Of a DNA stretch of 64,000 nt, positions 38,119 to 46,501 are shown piece after piece. Under the pieces are notes generated by a model, which was given only the letters and a program-made list of their open reading frames with translations, was not told the DNA's origin and did not search any database. Position 1 is the first letter of the stretch. Every line of letters begins with the position of its first letter. A program made the translations under genes and the position numbers. Source of the stretch: Acidimicrobiales bacterium (GTDB taxonomy: Bacteria; Actinomycetota; Acidimicrobiia; Acidimicrobiales; Iamiaceae); contig DASQKY010000001.1 in NCBI GenBank assembly GCA_035630295.1, positions 17,826 to 81,825 of the forward strand, read 5' to 3'.

Positions 38119-38529
38119 GTGCCCGACGAGATCCCCGGCGACGAGATCACCCTCACCCTCCCGGCAGCACCGGAGTTCGTCCGCATCGCGCGGCTGACCA
38201 GCGCCGGCCTGGCCACCCGGATCGGCATGGGCTACGACGAGGTCGAGGACCTGCGGATCGCGGTGGGCGAGGCGTGCTCGCTGCTCATCGGCGACGGCTC
38301 CCGGCCCGGCGCCCTGACCCTCACCTTCACCCTGGGGCCGGACACCGTCGCCGTCGACATCGCCGGTGGGCTGGCGGGACCGGGCCGGGCCACCGATCCC
38401 GACACGGAGCTGTCGGACCAGATCCTCGACGCCGTGGTCGACGACCACCGCGTCGACCTCACCGGCGACCGGGTCTGGATCGCCAAGCGCCACGGCGGGC
38501 CGGGGCCGGCGGGACCGGGGGACGGATGA
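38119..38529 (+). CDS. RsbW-like anti-sigma factor with altered N-box
   Basis: A 136-residue protein of the same fold as the gene before it: LPAAPEFVRIARLTSAGLATRIGMGYDEVEDLRIAVGEACSLLIGDG. The N-box normally reads E-x-x-x-N; here it is EACSLLIGD without the Asn, so ATP binding is doubtful. The stop overlaps the sigma factor start (ATGA). Position suggests it holds that sigma factor. Confidence 0.75.
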   Translation: MPDEIPGDEITLTLPAAPEFVRIARLTSAGLATRIGMGYDEVEDLRIAVGEACSLLIGDGSRPGALTLTFTLGPDTVAVDIAGGLAGPGRATDPDTELSDQILDAVVDDHRVDLTGDRVWIAKRHGGPGPAGPGDG

Positions 38530-39287
38530 GCCTGGACGGTGACGAGCGGGAGCACCTCCGCGAGCAGTTCCGGGAGTTCCAGCGCACGGGCGATCGGACC
38601 ATCCGCGACGGGCTGATCGAGGCCCACCTGCGCCTGGCCGAGCACCTGGCCCGCCGGTTCAACAACCGGGGGGTCCCCCTGGAGGACCTCATCCAGGTGG
38701 CGTCCCTGGGCCTGGTCAAGGCGGTGGAGCGCTTCGAGCCGGAGCGGGGCCTGGAGTTCTCCACCTTCGCCACCCCCACCATCGTGGGCGAGCTCAAGCG
38801 CCACTTCCGCGACAAGGGCTGGGCCGTGCGGGTGCCGCGGCGGGTGCAGGAGCTCCACGTCGAGATCAACAGCCTGGTCGGCGCCCTGACCCAGCGGCTC
38901 GGCCGCTCGCCCACCATCGAGGAGTTGGCCCGGGCGTCGGGCACCTCCGAGGAGGAGGTCCTGGAGGCCATGGAGGCGGCCCAGGCCTACCGGTCGGCCT
39001 CGATCGACGCGCCGGCCGGCGGCGACGACTCCGGCCTGGGCCTGGCCGGCCAGCTCGGTGACGAGGATGCCAACCTGTTCGCGGCCGAGAACCGCATGCT
39101 GGTGGCCACGCTGGTCGACACGCTGCCCAAGCGGGAGCAGCTCATCATGCGGCTCCGGTTCTACGACGGCATGACCCAGTCCCAGATCGCCGAGCGCCTG
39201 GGCATCAGCCAGATGCACGTGTCGCGCCTCCTGGCTCGCAGCCTGGCCCAGTTGCGGGACCGGCTGGAGCACGAGGGCCTGGCCTGA
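38526..39287 (+). CDS. Sigma-70 factor, SigB/SigF/SigG group
   Basis: A 253-residue stress or sporulation-type sigma factor. Region 2 holds LEDLIQVASLGLVKAVERFEPERGLEFSTFATPTIVGELKRHFRDKGW; region 3 VRVPRRVQELHVEINSLVGALTQRLGRSPTIEELA; region 4 DTLPKREQLIMRLRFYDGMTQSQIAERLGISQMHVSRLLARSLAQLR. The ATGA overlap with the anti-sigma gene indicates balanced production. No anti-anti-sigma (STAS) gene is in the neighbourhood. Confidence 0.94.
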   Translation: MSLDGDEREHLREQFREFQRTGDRTIRDGLIEAHLRLAEHLARRFNNRGVPLEDLIQVASLGLVKAVERFEPERGLEFSTFATPTIVGELKRHFRDKGWAVRVPRRVQELHVEINSLVGALTQRLGRSPTIEELARASGTSEEEVLEAMEAAQAYRSASIDAPAGGDDSGLGLAGQLGDEDANLFAAENRMLVATLVDTLPKREQLIMRLRFYDGMTQSQIAERLGISQMHVSRLLARSLAQLRDRLEHEGLA

Positions 39288-39299
39288 GCCCCCGGCCCG

Positions 39300-39737
39300 T
39301 CAGCGGCCGGTCGAGCCGAAACCGCCGCTGTTCCGGTGGGATCCGGGGAGCGCCTCGCCCGGCGTGAACGTCGCCCGCTCGACGGCCTGGATGACCAGCT
39401 GGGCGATGCGGTCGCCCCGGCGCACCTGGTAGTCGTGGTCGGGGTCCAGGTTGACGAGCAGCACCTTCACCTCGTCGCGGTAGCCGCAGTCGATGAGGCC
39501 GGGCGTGTTGAGGCAGGTCACCCCGTGGCGCAGGGCCAGCCCGCTGCGAGGCTGCACGAACCCGGCGTGGCCGGCCGGCAGGGCCAGGGCGATGCCGGTG
39601 GGCACCAGGTCCCGGCCCCCCCCGGCGACCAGGAGCACGTCGTGCCGGGCGTGGAGGTCGGCGCCGGCATCGCCCTCGTGTGCGTAGGAGGGCAGCGGCA
39701 GGTCGGGGTCGAGGCGGATGACGGGCACGTGCAGCAC
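39300..39737 (-). CDS. dut: Deoxyuridine 5'-triphosphate nucleotidohydrolase
   Basis: A ~145-residue dUTPase with all five motifs: HEGDAGADLHA, FVQPRSGLALRHG, GLIDCGYRDEVKV, RGDRIAQLVIQ and RNSGGFGSTG. It converts dUTP to dUMP. The start GTG at 39737 is a choice; GTG at 39728 (...VPVIRL) is possible. It converges on the sigma factor gene over 12 bp and diverges from orn. Confidence 0.94.
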   Translation of the reverse strand: MLHVPVIRLDPDLPLPSYAHEGDAGADLHARHDVLLVAGGGRDLVPTGIALALPAGHAGFVQPRSGLALRHGVTCLNTPGLIDCGYRDEVKVLLVNLDPDHDYQVRRGDRIAQLVIQAVERATFTPGEALPGSHRNSGGFGSTGR

Positions 39738-39818
39738 CGGCGCATCTTGGCCGACCCGGCCCGGGCCGTCGACGGCCGACGCCACCAGGGCGCGCCGCCG
39801 GCACGTACGATCCCCCCC

Positions 39819-40373
39819 GTGCTGGTGTGGATGGACCTGGAGATGACGGGGCTCGACCCGGAGCGGTGCGCCATCGTCGAGATCGCCACCCTGGTCACCG
39901 ACGACGACCTGACCGTGGTGGCCGAGGGTCCCGACCTGGTCATCCACCAGCCGCCGGAGGTGCTGGCCGGCATGGAGGCCGTGGTGCGGTCCATGCACAC
40001 CCGCTCGGGCCTGCTGCCGGCCATCCAGGCCTCGACCACCACCCTGGAGCAGGCCGGCGCCGAGACCCTGGCCTTCATCAGGGAGCACGTGCCCGAGCGG
40101 CGCACCGTCCCCCTGTGCGGCAACTCCATCGGGACCGATCGCCGCTTCCTGGCTCGGTACCTGCCCGACATCGAGGGCTGGCTGCACTACCGCTCGGTGG
40201 ACGTCTCCACCCTCAAGGAGCTGACCCGGCGCTGGTACCCGGGCCTGCTGGAGGAGACGCCCCGGAAGCAGACCAGCCACCGGGCCCTGGACGACATCCG
40301 GGAAAGCATCGACGAGCTGCGCTTCTACCGCCAGCGCATCTTCCGGGCCGAGGCCACGCCCAAGGCGCCATGA
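39819..40373 (+). CDS. orn: Oligoribonuclease
   Basis: A 184-residue DEDDh exonuclease: WMDLEMTGLD (Asp/Glu), the GNSIGTDRRFLARYL Asp region and SHRALDDIRESI (His and last Asp). It degrades 2-5-nt RNAs to nucleotides and is conserved in actinobacteria. TACGAT (39806-39811) ends seven bases before the GTG. Confidence 0.95.
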   Translation: MLVWMDLEMTGLDPERCAIVEIATLVTDDDLTVVAEGPDLVIHQPPEVLAGMEAVVRSMHTRSGLLPAIQASTTTLEQAGAETLAFIREHVPERRTVPLCGNSIGTDRRFLARYLPDIEGWLHYRSVDVSTLKELTRRWYPGLLEETPRKQTSHRALDDIRESIDELRFYRQRIFRAEATPKAP

Positions 40374-40403
40374 GGCCCGCCGGCCCGGCCGGCGGAAAAT
40401 CGC

Positions 40404-40432
40404 TTGACGAGCCGCGACCGGTGCGGTTCGAT
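40404..40432 (+). promoter_or_regulatory. Promoter of the whiB7 leader
   Basis: TTGACG (40404-40409), 17-base spacer, TTCGAT (40427-40432). It is one of the best -35/-10 pairs in the window and lies ~57 bases before the leader ORF. Confidence 0.65.
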
Positions 40433-40495
40433 GACCGGGCGCCCGGACCGCCCGGGCGCAGGCCCTTCCCGGCCCTTCCGAGCCCGAGGACCCCG

Positions 40496-40699
40496 ATGCT
40501 GAACCGCAGCGACCAGGTCGAGCGCACCGCCGCCGCCGGTAGCACGCGCTCGTTCGCCGGGTACGCGCCGTCGGATGCCTCCGGTGCCGGGACCGTGTGG
40601 GGTCGCGTGTGGACCGCCATGCCGTCCATCGTGATCCCGACCACCAAGCGGCACGACCACAACCCTGCCCCATGGCCTGAGGAGGCGGTTCCCCGATAG
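40496..40699 (+). CDS. Leader ORF upstream of whiB7
   Basis: A 67-codon frame with GAGGA seven bases before its ATG, ending at TAG 40697-40699 just before an intrinsic terminator. The peptide (MLNRSDQVERTAAAGSTRSF...PAPWPEEAVPR) has no domain. Its last codons (Trp-Pro-Glu-Glu) lie on one arm of a possible antiterminator, as expected for a sensing upstream ORF of whiB7 type. Confidence 0.6.
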   Translation: MLNRSDQVERTAAAGSTRSFAGYAPSDASGAGTVWGRVWTAMPSIVIPTTKRHDHNPAPWPEEAVPR

Positions 40700-40727
40700 G
40701 GAGCAGCCACTGAAACCTCCGAAGGCC
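40674..40727 (+). promoter_or_regulatory. Possible antiterminator
   Basis: GGCCT-GA-GGAGG (40674-40685) can pair with CCTCC-GA-AGGCC (40716-40727), ten pairs with a two-by-two internal loop. The right arm overlaps the left arm of the terminator by six bases, so the two folds exclude each other. Confidence 0.5.
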
Positions 40728-40758
40728 GTCGGGATCTCCCGGCGGCCTTTCTGGTTTT
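40722..40758 (+). terminator. Intrinsic terminator/attenuator before whiB7
   Basis: AAGGCCGTCGGG (40722-40733), ATCT loop, CCCGGCGGCCTT (40738-40749), one G-T pair, then TCTGGTTTT. It is the clearest rho-independent signal in the window and sits 90 bases before the whiB7 start codon. Confidence 0.85.
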
Positions 40759-40848
40759 CGGGCCCGGTCCCTCCCCTTCCCCACCCTTGCCTTCCCCCAC
40801 CTCACCCGCCCCCACCACCCCACGACGACGACGACCGAGGAGAGACCA

Positions 40849-41208
40849 GTGACCGTGCTCGATGACCTGCAGGAGGCTGCGGAGGACCGCTCGTGGTGGG
40901 CCGATGCCCGCTGCGACGACGGGGCCGGCTCGCTCTCGGGCCTGTTCTTCTCCGAGGAGCTCCAGGACATCGCCGCCGCCAAGGGCATCTGCGCCCTGTG
41001 CCCGGTGATGGAGGAGTGCCTCGCCGGCGCCCTGGCCCGCCGGGAGCCGTGGGGCGTGTGGGGCGGCCAGCTGTTCCGCAACGGCCGCATCCTGGCCACC
41101 AAGCGCCGGCGGGGACGGCCCCCGAAGGTGGCCCGTCCCGAGGACGAGCTGCCCCAGGTGCCCGTCCCGGCCGCCCTGGCCGACGTCGTGGTCCGCCGCA
41201 CGGCGTGA
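40849..41208 (+). CDS. whiB7: WhiB7-like regulator
   Basis: A 119-residue WhiB protein. The [4Fe-4S] Cys are C22, C48, C51, C57. EPWGVWGGQLF precedes a C-terminal AT-hook KRRRGRPPK (about 85-93), which distinguishes WhiB7 from other WhiB proteins. In mycobacteria WhiB7 binds the primary sigma factor and switches on intrinsic antibiotic resistance genes. GTG 40849 has GAGGAGAG eight bases before. Upstream lies a promoter, leader ORF and terminator as in known whiB7 loci. Confidence 0.88.
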   Translation: MTVLDDLQEAAEDRSWWADARCDDGAGSLSGLFFSEELQDIAAAKGICALCPVMEECLAGALARREPWGVWGGQLFRNGRILATKRRRGRPPKVARPEDELPQVPVPAALADVVVRRTA

Positions 41209-41297
41209 CCCGGCCCGGGGCCGATCCGTCCGGTCCGACCGGCTGGATCGGCCCCCCGGGGTCGGTGCTAGGTTGCACCGGCCCCACCAGGGGTGCT

Positions 41298-41375
41298 GGT
41301 CCCGTGGTGCAGTTTGGAGTGCACGCCGGCCTGTCAAGCCGGAGGTCGCGGGTTCAAATCCCGTCGGGACCGCCA
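41298..41375 (+). tRNA. tRNA-Asp(GTC)
   Basis: Acceptor GGTCCCG / CGGGACC, anticodon loop CTGTCAA giving GTC, T-arm CGGGTTCAAATCCCG, discriminator G and encoded CCA. TAGGTT at 41269-41274 is the probable -10. Confidence 0.97.
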
Positions 41376-41406
41376 CTGCCGTCGTCGCCACACCCGGCGG
41401 CAGCAC

Positions 41407-41482
41407 GGCCGGATAGCTCAGTTGGCAGAGCGCACGCCTGAAAAGCGTGAGGTCACCGGATCGACGCCGGTTCCGGCCACCA
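41407..41482 (+). tRNA. tRNA-Phe(GAA)
   Basis: Acceptor GGCCGGA / TCCGGCC, D-arm TAGCTCAGTTGGCAGAG, anticodon loop CTGAAAA giving GAA, discriminator A and encoded CCA. It follows tRNA-Asp by 31 bases, probably in one transcript. Confidence 0.97.
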
Positions 41483-41500
41483 GATCGAGCAGCCCCCGCC

Positions 41501-42925
41501 TCAGCGGGTGCGGCACACCCCGTCGGCCACCGCGGCGCCGGCCACGGCCGCCGCCACCAGCTCGACCACGGCCTTCTCGAACACGGAGGGCACGATGAGC
41601 TCGGGGCCGAGCTCGTCCTCCGGGACGGCGGAGGCGATGGCCTCGGCCGCCGCCACCTTCATGCCCTCGGTGATGGTGGTGGCCCCCGCGTCCAGGGCCC
41701 CCCGGAAGATGCCCGGGAAGGCCAGCACGTTGTTGATCTGGTTGGGGTAGTCGCTGCGGCCGGTGGCCATCACCGCCACCAGGCCGGCCGCCACCTCCGG
41801 CCGGATCTCCGGGTCGGGGTTGGCCATGGCGAAGACGATGGGGTCCGAGGCCATCTTCCGCAGGTCGTCGGCGTGGAGGAGGTCGGGGGCGGACACGCCG
41901 ATGAACACGTCGGCCCCGGGCAGCACCTCGGACAGCGACCCCGACGCCCCGTTGGGGTTGGTGAGCTCGGCGAAGGCCCGCTTGGCCGAGTTCAGGTCCT
42001 GGCGCTCGCGGGTGACGGCGCCCTTGCTGTCGCAGCCGATGACGTCGCGCACCCCGGCGGCCATGAGGATCTTGGCGATGGCCACCCCGGCGGCGCCGGC
42101 GCCGGAGATCACCACCCGGAGCTCGTCCATGTGCTTGCCGACGATCTTGAGCGAGTTCTCCAGGGCGGCCAGGGTCACCACCGCGGTGCCGTGCTGGTCG
42201 TCGTGGAAGACGGGGATGTCGAGCCGCTCGCGGAGCCGCTCCTCGACCTCGAAGCAGGCCGGGGCGGCGATGTCCTCCAGGTTGATGCCGCCGTAGACGG
42301 GGGCGATGCGGACCACCGTCTCGACGATGGCGTCGACCTTGGCCTCGGGCGTGGTGGCATCGGTGGTGTCGATGCAGACCGGGAAGGCGTCGACGTCGGC
42401 GAAGCTCTTGAACAGGAGGGCCTTGCCCTCCATCACCGGCAGCGAGGCCTCGGGGCCGATGTCGCCCAGGCCCAGCACCGCGGTGCCGTCGGTGACGATG
42501 GCGACGGTGTTCTTCTTGATGGTGAGCTCGTGGGCCAGGTGGGGCTCGGTGGCGATGGCGGTGCAGATGCGGGCCACCCCCGGCGTGTAGGCCATGGAGA
42601 GGTCGTCGCGGTCGTTGACCTCGACGGTGGCCAGCACGTGGATCTTGCCGCCGGCGTGCATCTCGAAGGTGCGGTCGGCGAAGTCCAGGATCTCGACGCC
42701 CTCGAGCCGGGTGAGGGCCTCGCGCACCTTCTCGATGTGGGCGGCGTCGCTGCAGTTGACCACCACGTCCTCGTCGAGGACGGGGCCCTTGGCCTCGAAG
42801 CCGTGGAGCCCGACGATGTTGGCGCCGATCTCCCCCAGCGCCACCGACAGCCGACCCAGGGCGCCGGGCACGTTGGGCAGCCGGACGCGGAGGCGCACGG
42901 AGTAGGCAGCGGTGGGCGTCGACAT
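41501..42925 (-). CDS. NAD-dependent malic enzyme with ACT domain
   Basis: A 474-residue protein. N-terminal ACT domain (about 10-85, [31 protein letters not shown]) for small-molecule control, then malic enzyme: [10 protein letters not shown], the metal site region [17 protein letters not shown] / [12 protein letters not shown], and nucleotide-binding [13 protein letters not shown]. It oxidatively decarboxylates malate to pyruvate. TACCGT (minus, 42939-42934) ends eight bases before the ATG. It diverges from the leucine dehydrogenase gene across a double dyad. Confidence 0.92.
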   Translation of the reverse strand: MSTPTAAYSVRLRVRLPNVPGALGRLSVALGEIGANIVGLHGFEAKGPVLDEDVVVNCSDAAHIEKVREALTRLEGVEILDFADRTFEMHAGGKIHVLATVEVNDRDDLSMAYTPGVARICTAIATEPHLAHELTIKKNTVAIVTDGTAVLGLGDIGPEASLPVMEGKALLFKSFADVDAFPVCIDTTDATTPEAKVDAIVETVVRIAPVYGGINLEDIAAPACFEVEERLRERLDIPVFHDDQHGTAVVTLAALENSLKIVGKHMDELRVVISGAGAAGVAIAKILMAAGVRDVIGCDSKGAVTRERQDLNSAKRAFAELTNPNGASGSLSEVLPGADVFIGVSAPDLLHADDLRKMASDPIVFAMANPDPEIRPEVAAGLVAVMATGRSDYPNQINNVLAFPGIFRGALDAGATTITEGMKVAAAEAIASAVPEDELGPELIVPSVFEKAVVELVAAAVAGAAVADGVCRTR

Positions 42926-42981
42926 CGACGGCCACGGTACCGGAGCGCCCCGGACCGGGGGAATCGCCTGCGCCCCCCGGG

Positions 42982-43104
42982 CCGTTCTGAGGCGCCAGCG
43001 CACACCCCCACGTTCGGAGCCGCCTCAGAAGCGTCGGCCCCGGGCCGCTCCGCGGTTCTGAGGCGCCCCGGCTCACCCCACTGCGCGCTGGCGCCTCAGA
43101 ACGG
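42982..43104. repeat. Double dyad between malic enzyme and leucine dehydrogenase
   Basis: The outer ends are a perfect 20-bp inverted repeat: CCGTTCTGAGGCGCCAGCGC (42982-43001) and its complement (43085-43104). Inside are two tandem 46-bp units (42985-43030, 43056-43101), each with TTCTGAGGCG and CGCCTCAGAA arms and a 26-base centre. Regular spacing suggests paired protein-binding sites or a small mobile palindrome. Confidence 0.8.
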
Positions 43105-43130
43105 ACATGGACCCGACCTACCCTTCGGCC

Positions 43131-44267
43131 GTGACCCTCGAGCCCCCGGCCCCGCCGCCGTCCGTGTTCGGGCACGCCGGGGTCGAGGGGTTCGAGCAGG
43201 TCACGTTCTTCCACGACGCCGCCTCGGGGCTGAGGGCCGTGGTGGCCATCCACTCGACCGTGCTGGGGCCGGCCATCGGCGGCACCCGCTTCCTCCCCTA
43301 CGCCACCGAGGCCCAGGCGGTGGCCGACGTGTGCCGGCTGGCCCGGGGCATGACCTACAAGCACGCCGTGTCGGGCCTCGACGCCGGCGGGGGCAAGGCG
43401 GTGATCATCGGCGATCCCCGGGCCCAGCCGCGCCAGGACCTCATCCGGGCCTACGCCCGCTTCCTCCACGGCCTGGCCGGGCGCTACCTCACCGCCGAGG
43501 ACGTGGGCACCACCCAGGCCGACATGGACCTCATCCGGGGTGAGACGCCGTACGTCACCGGGACCAGCGAGTCGCTGGGCGGCTCGGGCGACCCCTCGCC
43601 GGCCACGGCCTGGGGCGTGCGGCGGGCCCTCGACGCGGTGGGCGAGCGGGCCTGGGGCTCGGCCGAGGTGGCCGGGCGCCACGTGGTGGTGTCGGGGGTG
43701 GGCAAGGTCGGCGCCGCCCTGGTCGACCACCTGGTGGCCGACGGGGCCCGGGTCACGGTGGCCGACGTGCGGGCCGAGGCGGTGGCCGCGGTCCGGGCCC
43801 GTCACCCGGGGGTGGCGGTGGTCGACCCGGACCGGGCCCACGCCACCGAGTGCGACGTGTTCAGCCCCTGCGCCCTGGGCGCGGTCCTCAGCGAGGCCAC
43901 CATCCCGGAACTACGCTGCCTCGCAGTGTGCGGATCGGCCAACAACCAGCTGGCAACGATGGCAGATGGGCCCCGCTTGGCCGCTCGGGGTGTCCTCTAC
44001 GCCCCTGACTACGTGGCCAATGCCGGCGGAGTGATCAACATCGCCGAGGAGCGCCACCCGTCCGGGGCCCCGTACGACCGAGCCCGGGCCCTCGCCCGGG
44101 TGGCCGGCATCGCCGACACCCTCCGCGACGTGTTCGCCCGGGCCGAGGCCGACGGCACCACGCCGGCCGAGGCCGCCGACCGCCGGGCCGAGGAACGCAT
44201 CGCCGCCGCGGCCGCGCTCCCCCACCCCCCGGCCCACCGATCCCATGGGGGACCGACCGCCCCGTGA
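43131..44267 (+). CDS. Glu/Leu/Phe/Val dehydrogenase
   Basis: A 378-residue amino acid dehydrogenase of the leucine/valine dehydrogenase group. Catalytic lysines are in RGMTYKHAVSGLDAGGGKAVI, nucleotide-binding GxGxxG in VVVSGVGKVGAAL, and VANAGGVIN follows. It deaminates branched-chain amino acids to 2-oxoacids, substrates of the next enzyme. GTG 43131 is chosen because TACCCT (43119-43124) lies six bases before; an ATG at 43107 would place the promoter inside the gene. Confidence 0.9.
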   Translation: MTLEPPAPPPSVFGHAGVEGFEQVTFFHDAASGLRAVVAIHSTVLGPAIGGTRFLPYATEAQAVADVCRLARGMTYKHAVSGLDAGGGKAVIIGDPRAQPRQDLIRAYARFLHGLAGRYLTAEDVGTTQADMDLIRGETPYVTGTSESLGGSGDPSPATAWGVRRALDAVGERAWGSAEVAGRHVVVSGVGKVGAALVDHLVADGARVTVADVRAEAVAAVRARHPGVAVVDPDRAHATECDVFSPCALGAVLSEATIPELRCLAVCGSANNQLATMADGPRLAARGVLYAPDYVANAGGVINIAEERHPSGAPYDRARALARVAGIADTLRDVFARAEADGTTPAEAADRRAEERIAAAAALPHPPAHRSHGGPTAP

Positions 44268-44285
44268 CCTGACCGAGGAGCCGCC

Positions 44286-46400
44286 ATGGCCCGCGCCCTG
44301 CACGCCCCCAGCACCGAGGACCTGTCCCGTCTGCACCTGCACGACCGGCACACCGCCCTGGGGCTGGACGCCGGCGACCTGCTCGGGATGTACCGCACCG
44401 TCCTGCTGGCCCGGCTCCTCGACCAGAAGATCTGGAGCCTCAACCGCATGGGCAAGGCGCCCTTCGTGGTGTCGGGGCAGGGCCAGGAGGGCGCCCAGGT
44501 CGGCTCGGCCTGGGCCCTGCGGGGCGGCGACGACGTCGTCCTGCCCTACTACCGCGACATCGGGGTGGTGCTGACCCTGGGGATGTCGGCCGCCGAGGTG
44601 CTGCTGGCCGTCTTCGCCCGGGCCGCCGACCCCAGCTCGGGGGGCCGGCAGATGCCCAACCACTGGGGCAGCGCCCGGCTGGGCCTCATCACCGGCTCGT
44701 CGCCCATCGCCACCCAGCTCCCCCACGCCGCCGGGCTGGCCTACGCGGCCCGGCTCCGCCACCAGGACCAGGTGGTCGTCTCGTACTTCGGTGAGGGGGC
44801 CACCTCCAAGGGCGACTTCCACGAGGCCCTCAACTTCGCCGGCATCCACTCCCTGCCCTGCGTGTTCGTGTGCGAGAACAACGGCTACGCCATCTCCGTC
44901 CCCGTGGCCCGGGAGTCGGCCGTCGACAACGTGGCCGACCGGGCCCACGGCTACGGCTTCGGCGGGATCATCGTGGACGGCAACGACCCCCTCGACGTCT
45001 ACGCCGCCACCCACCAGGCCGTGCGGCGGGCCCGGGCCGGCGAGGGCCCGACCCTGCTCGAGTGCAAGACCTACCGCTACAAGGCCCACACCTCCGACGA
45101 CGACGACCGCAGCTACCGCACCGCCGAGGAGGTCGAGGCCTGGCAGAAGAAGGACCCCCTCCGCCGCATCCGCCAGTACCTGATCGAGCAACGCCTCCTG
45201 CCCGAGGCCGACGAGGTGCGCATCGAGGCCGAGCTGCGGGCCGAGGTGGACGAGGCCGCCCGCCGGGCCGAGGCCATGCCCTTCCCCGAGCCGGCCACGG
45301 CCTGGACCCGGGTGTTCGCCCGGCCCCTGCGCCCCCTGCCCGGCGCCCCCGACGGCGGCGACCCACCGGTGGCCACCGCGCCCGAGGTGGCCGTGGCCGA
45401 CGCCGGGCCCACCACCGAGCGGAACGTGGTCGACGCCATCCGCCAGGCCCAGCACGACCTCCTGGCCGGCGACGAGCGGGTGGTGGTGCTGGGCGAGGAC
45501 GTGGGCCCCCGGGGCGGCGTCTTCCGGGCCACCGAGGGGCTGGCCGCCTCCTTCGGCGCGGCCCGGGTCTTCGACACCCCGCTGGCCGAGTCGTCCATCG
45601 TGGGCATCGGCATCGGCCTGGCCCTGGCCGGGCTGCGGCCCATCTGCGAGATCCAGTTCGCCGACTTCATCCACTCGGCCTACGACCAGATCGCCAGCGA
45701 GGCGGCCCGCATCCACTACCGGTCGAACGGCGACTTCCACGTGCCCCTGGTGATCCGGGCCCCGTGGGGCGGGGGCGTGCACGGCGCCCTCTACCACTCG
45801 CAGTCCATCGAGGCGACCTACGCCCACGTGCCGGGGCTCAAGGTGGTGGCCCCGTCCACCCCGGCCGATGTGGCCGGCCTGCTGCGGGAGGCGGTGGCCG
45901 ACCCCGACCCGGTCCTGTTCCTGGAGCACAAGCGGAGCTACCGGCTGGTCAAGGGCCCGGTGCCCGACGACCCGGGGTGGCGGGTCCCCATCGGCGTGGC
46001 CACCGTGGCCCGGCCCGGCACCGACGCCACCGTGGTCGCCTACGGGATGCTCCGCCACCTGGCCGTGGAGGCCGCCGACGCGCTGGCCGCGGCCGGCGAG
46101 GGGAACGTCGAGGTGGTCGACCTGCGCACCATCTCGCCCCTGGACGCCGACACGGTGCTGGCCTCGGTGACCCGTACCGGCCGCTGCCTGGTGGTCCACG
46201 AGGACAACCTCAGCTTCGGGGTGGGGGCCGAGGTGGCCGCGCTGGTGGCCGAGCACGCCTTCTTCGACCTCGACGCCCCGGTGCGCCGGCTGGCCACCGC
46301 CGATGTCCCGGCCTTCCCCTTCGCCCCGCCCCTGGAGGAGGCCCTGTCCGTCGACGCGGCCCGCATCGCCACCGAGATGCGCGCCCTCCTGGCCGTGTGA
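44286..46400 (+). CDS. Fused branched-chain 2-oxoacid dehydrogenase E1 (alpha-beta)
   Basis: A 704-residue fusion. Residues ~1-340 are E1 alpha with the thiamine-diphosphate motif GEGATSKGDFHEALN...CENNGYAIS; ~380-704 are E1 beta (VVVLGEDVGPRGGVFRATEGL, PLAESSIVGIGIGLA, VVHEDNLSFGVGAE). The alpha phosphorylation-loop region is YRYKAHTSDDDD. It decarboxylates branched-chain 2-oxoacids from the preceding dehydrogenase. E2 and E3 are not in the window. GAGGAG precedes the ATG. Confidence 0.93.
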   Translation: MARALHAPSTEDLSRLHLHDRHTALGLDAGDLLGMYRTVLLARLLDQKIWSLNRMGKAPFVVSGQGQEGAQVGSAWALRGGDDVVLPYYRDIGVVLTLGMSAAEVLLAVFARAADPSSGGRQMPNHWGSARLGLITGSSPIATQLPHAAGLAYAARLRHQDQVVVSYFGEGATSKGDFHEALNFAGIHSLPCVFVCENNGYAISVPVARESAVDNVADRAHGYGFGGIIVDGNDPLDVYAATHQAVRRARAGEGPTLLECKTYRYKAHTSDDDDRSYRTAEEVEAWQKKDPLRRIRQYLIEQRLLPEADEVRIEAELRAEVDEAARRAEAMPFPEPATAWTRVFARPLRPLPGAPDGGDPPVATAPEVAVADAGPTTERNVVDAIRQAQHDLLAGDERVVVLGEDVGPRGGVFRATEGLAASFGAARVFDTPLAESSIVGIGIGLALAGLRPICEIQFADFIHSAYDQIASEAARIHYRSNGDFHVPLVIRAPWGGGVHGALYHSQSIEATYAHVPGLKVVAPSTPADVAGLLREAVADPDPVLFLEHKRSYRLVKGPVPDDPGWRVPIGVATVARPGTDATVVAYGMLRHLAVEAADALAAAGEGNVEVVDLRTISPLDADTVLASVTRTGRCLVVHEDNLSFGVGAEVAALVAEHAFFDLDAPVRRLATADVPAFPFAPPLEEALSVDAARIATEMRALLAV

Positions 46401-46501
46401 CCCCCTCCCCCCCGGCGGCGGGGCGTGGATCCGGCGCGAGGATGACCAGGTCCCCGCCCGGTTCGGGGGGACCGAGCCCTGAGCCCGCCAGGCGTGGAAT
46501 C

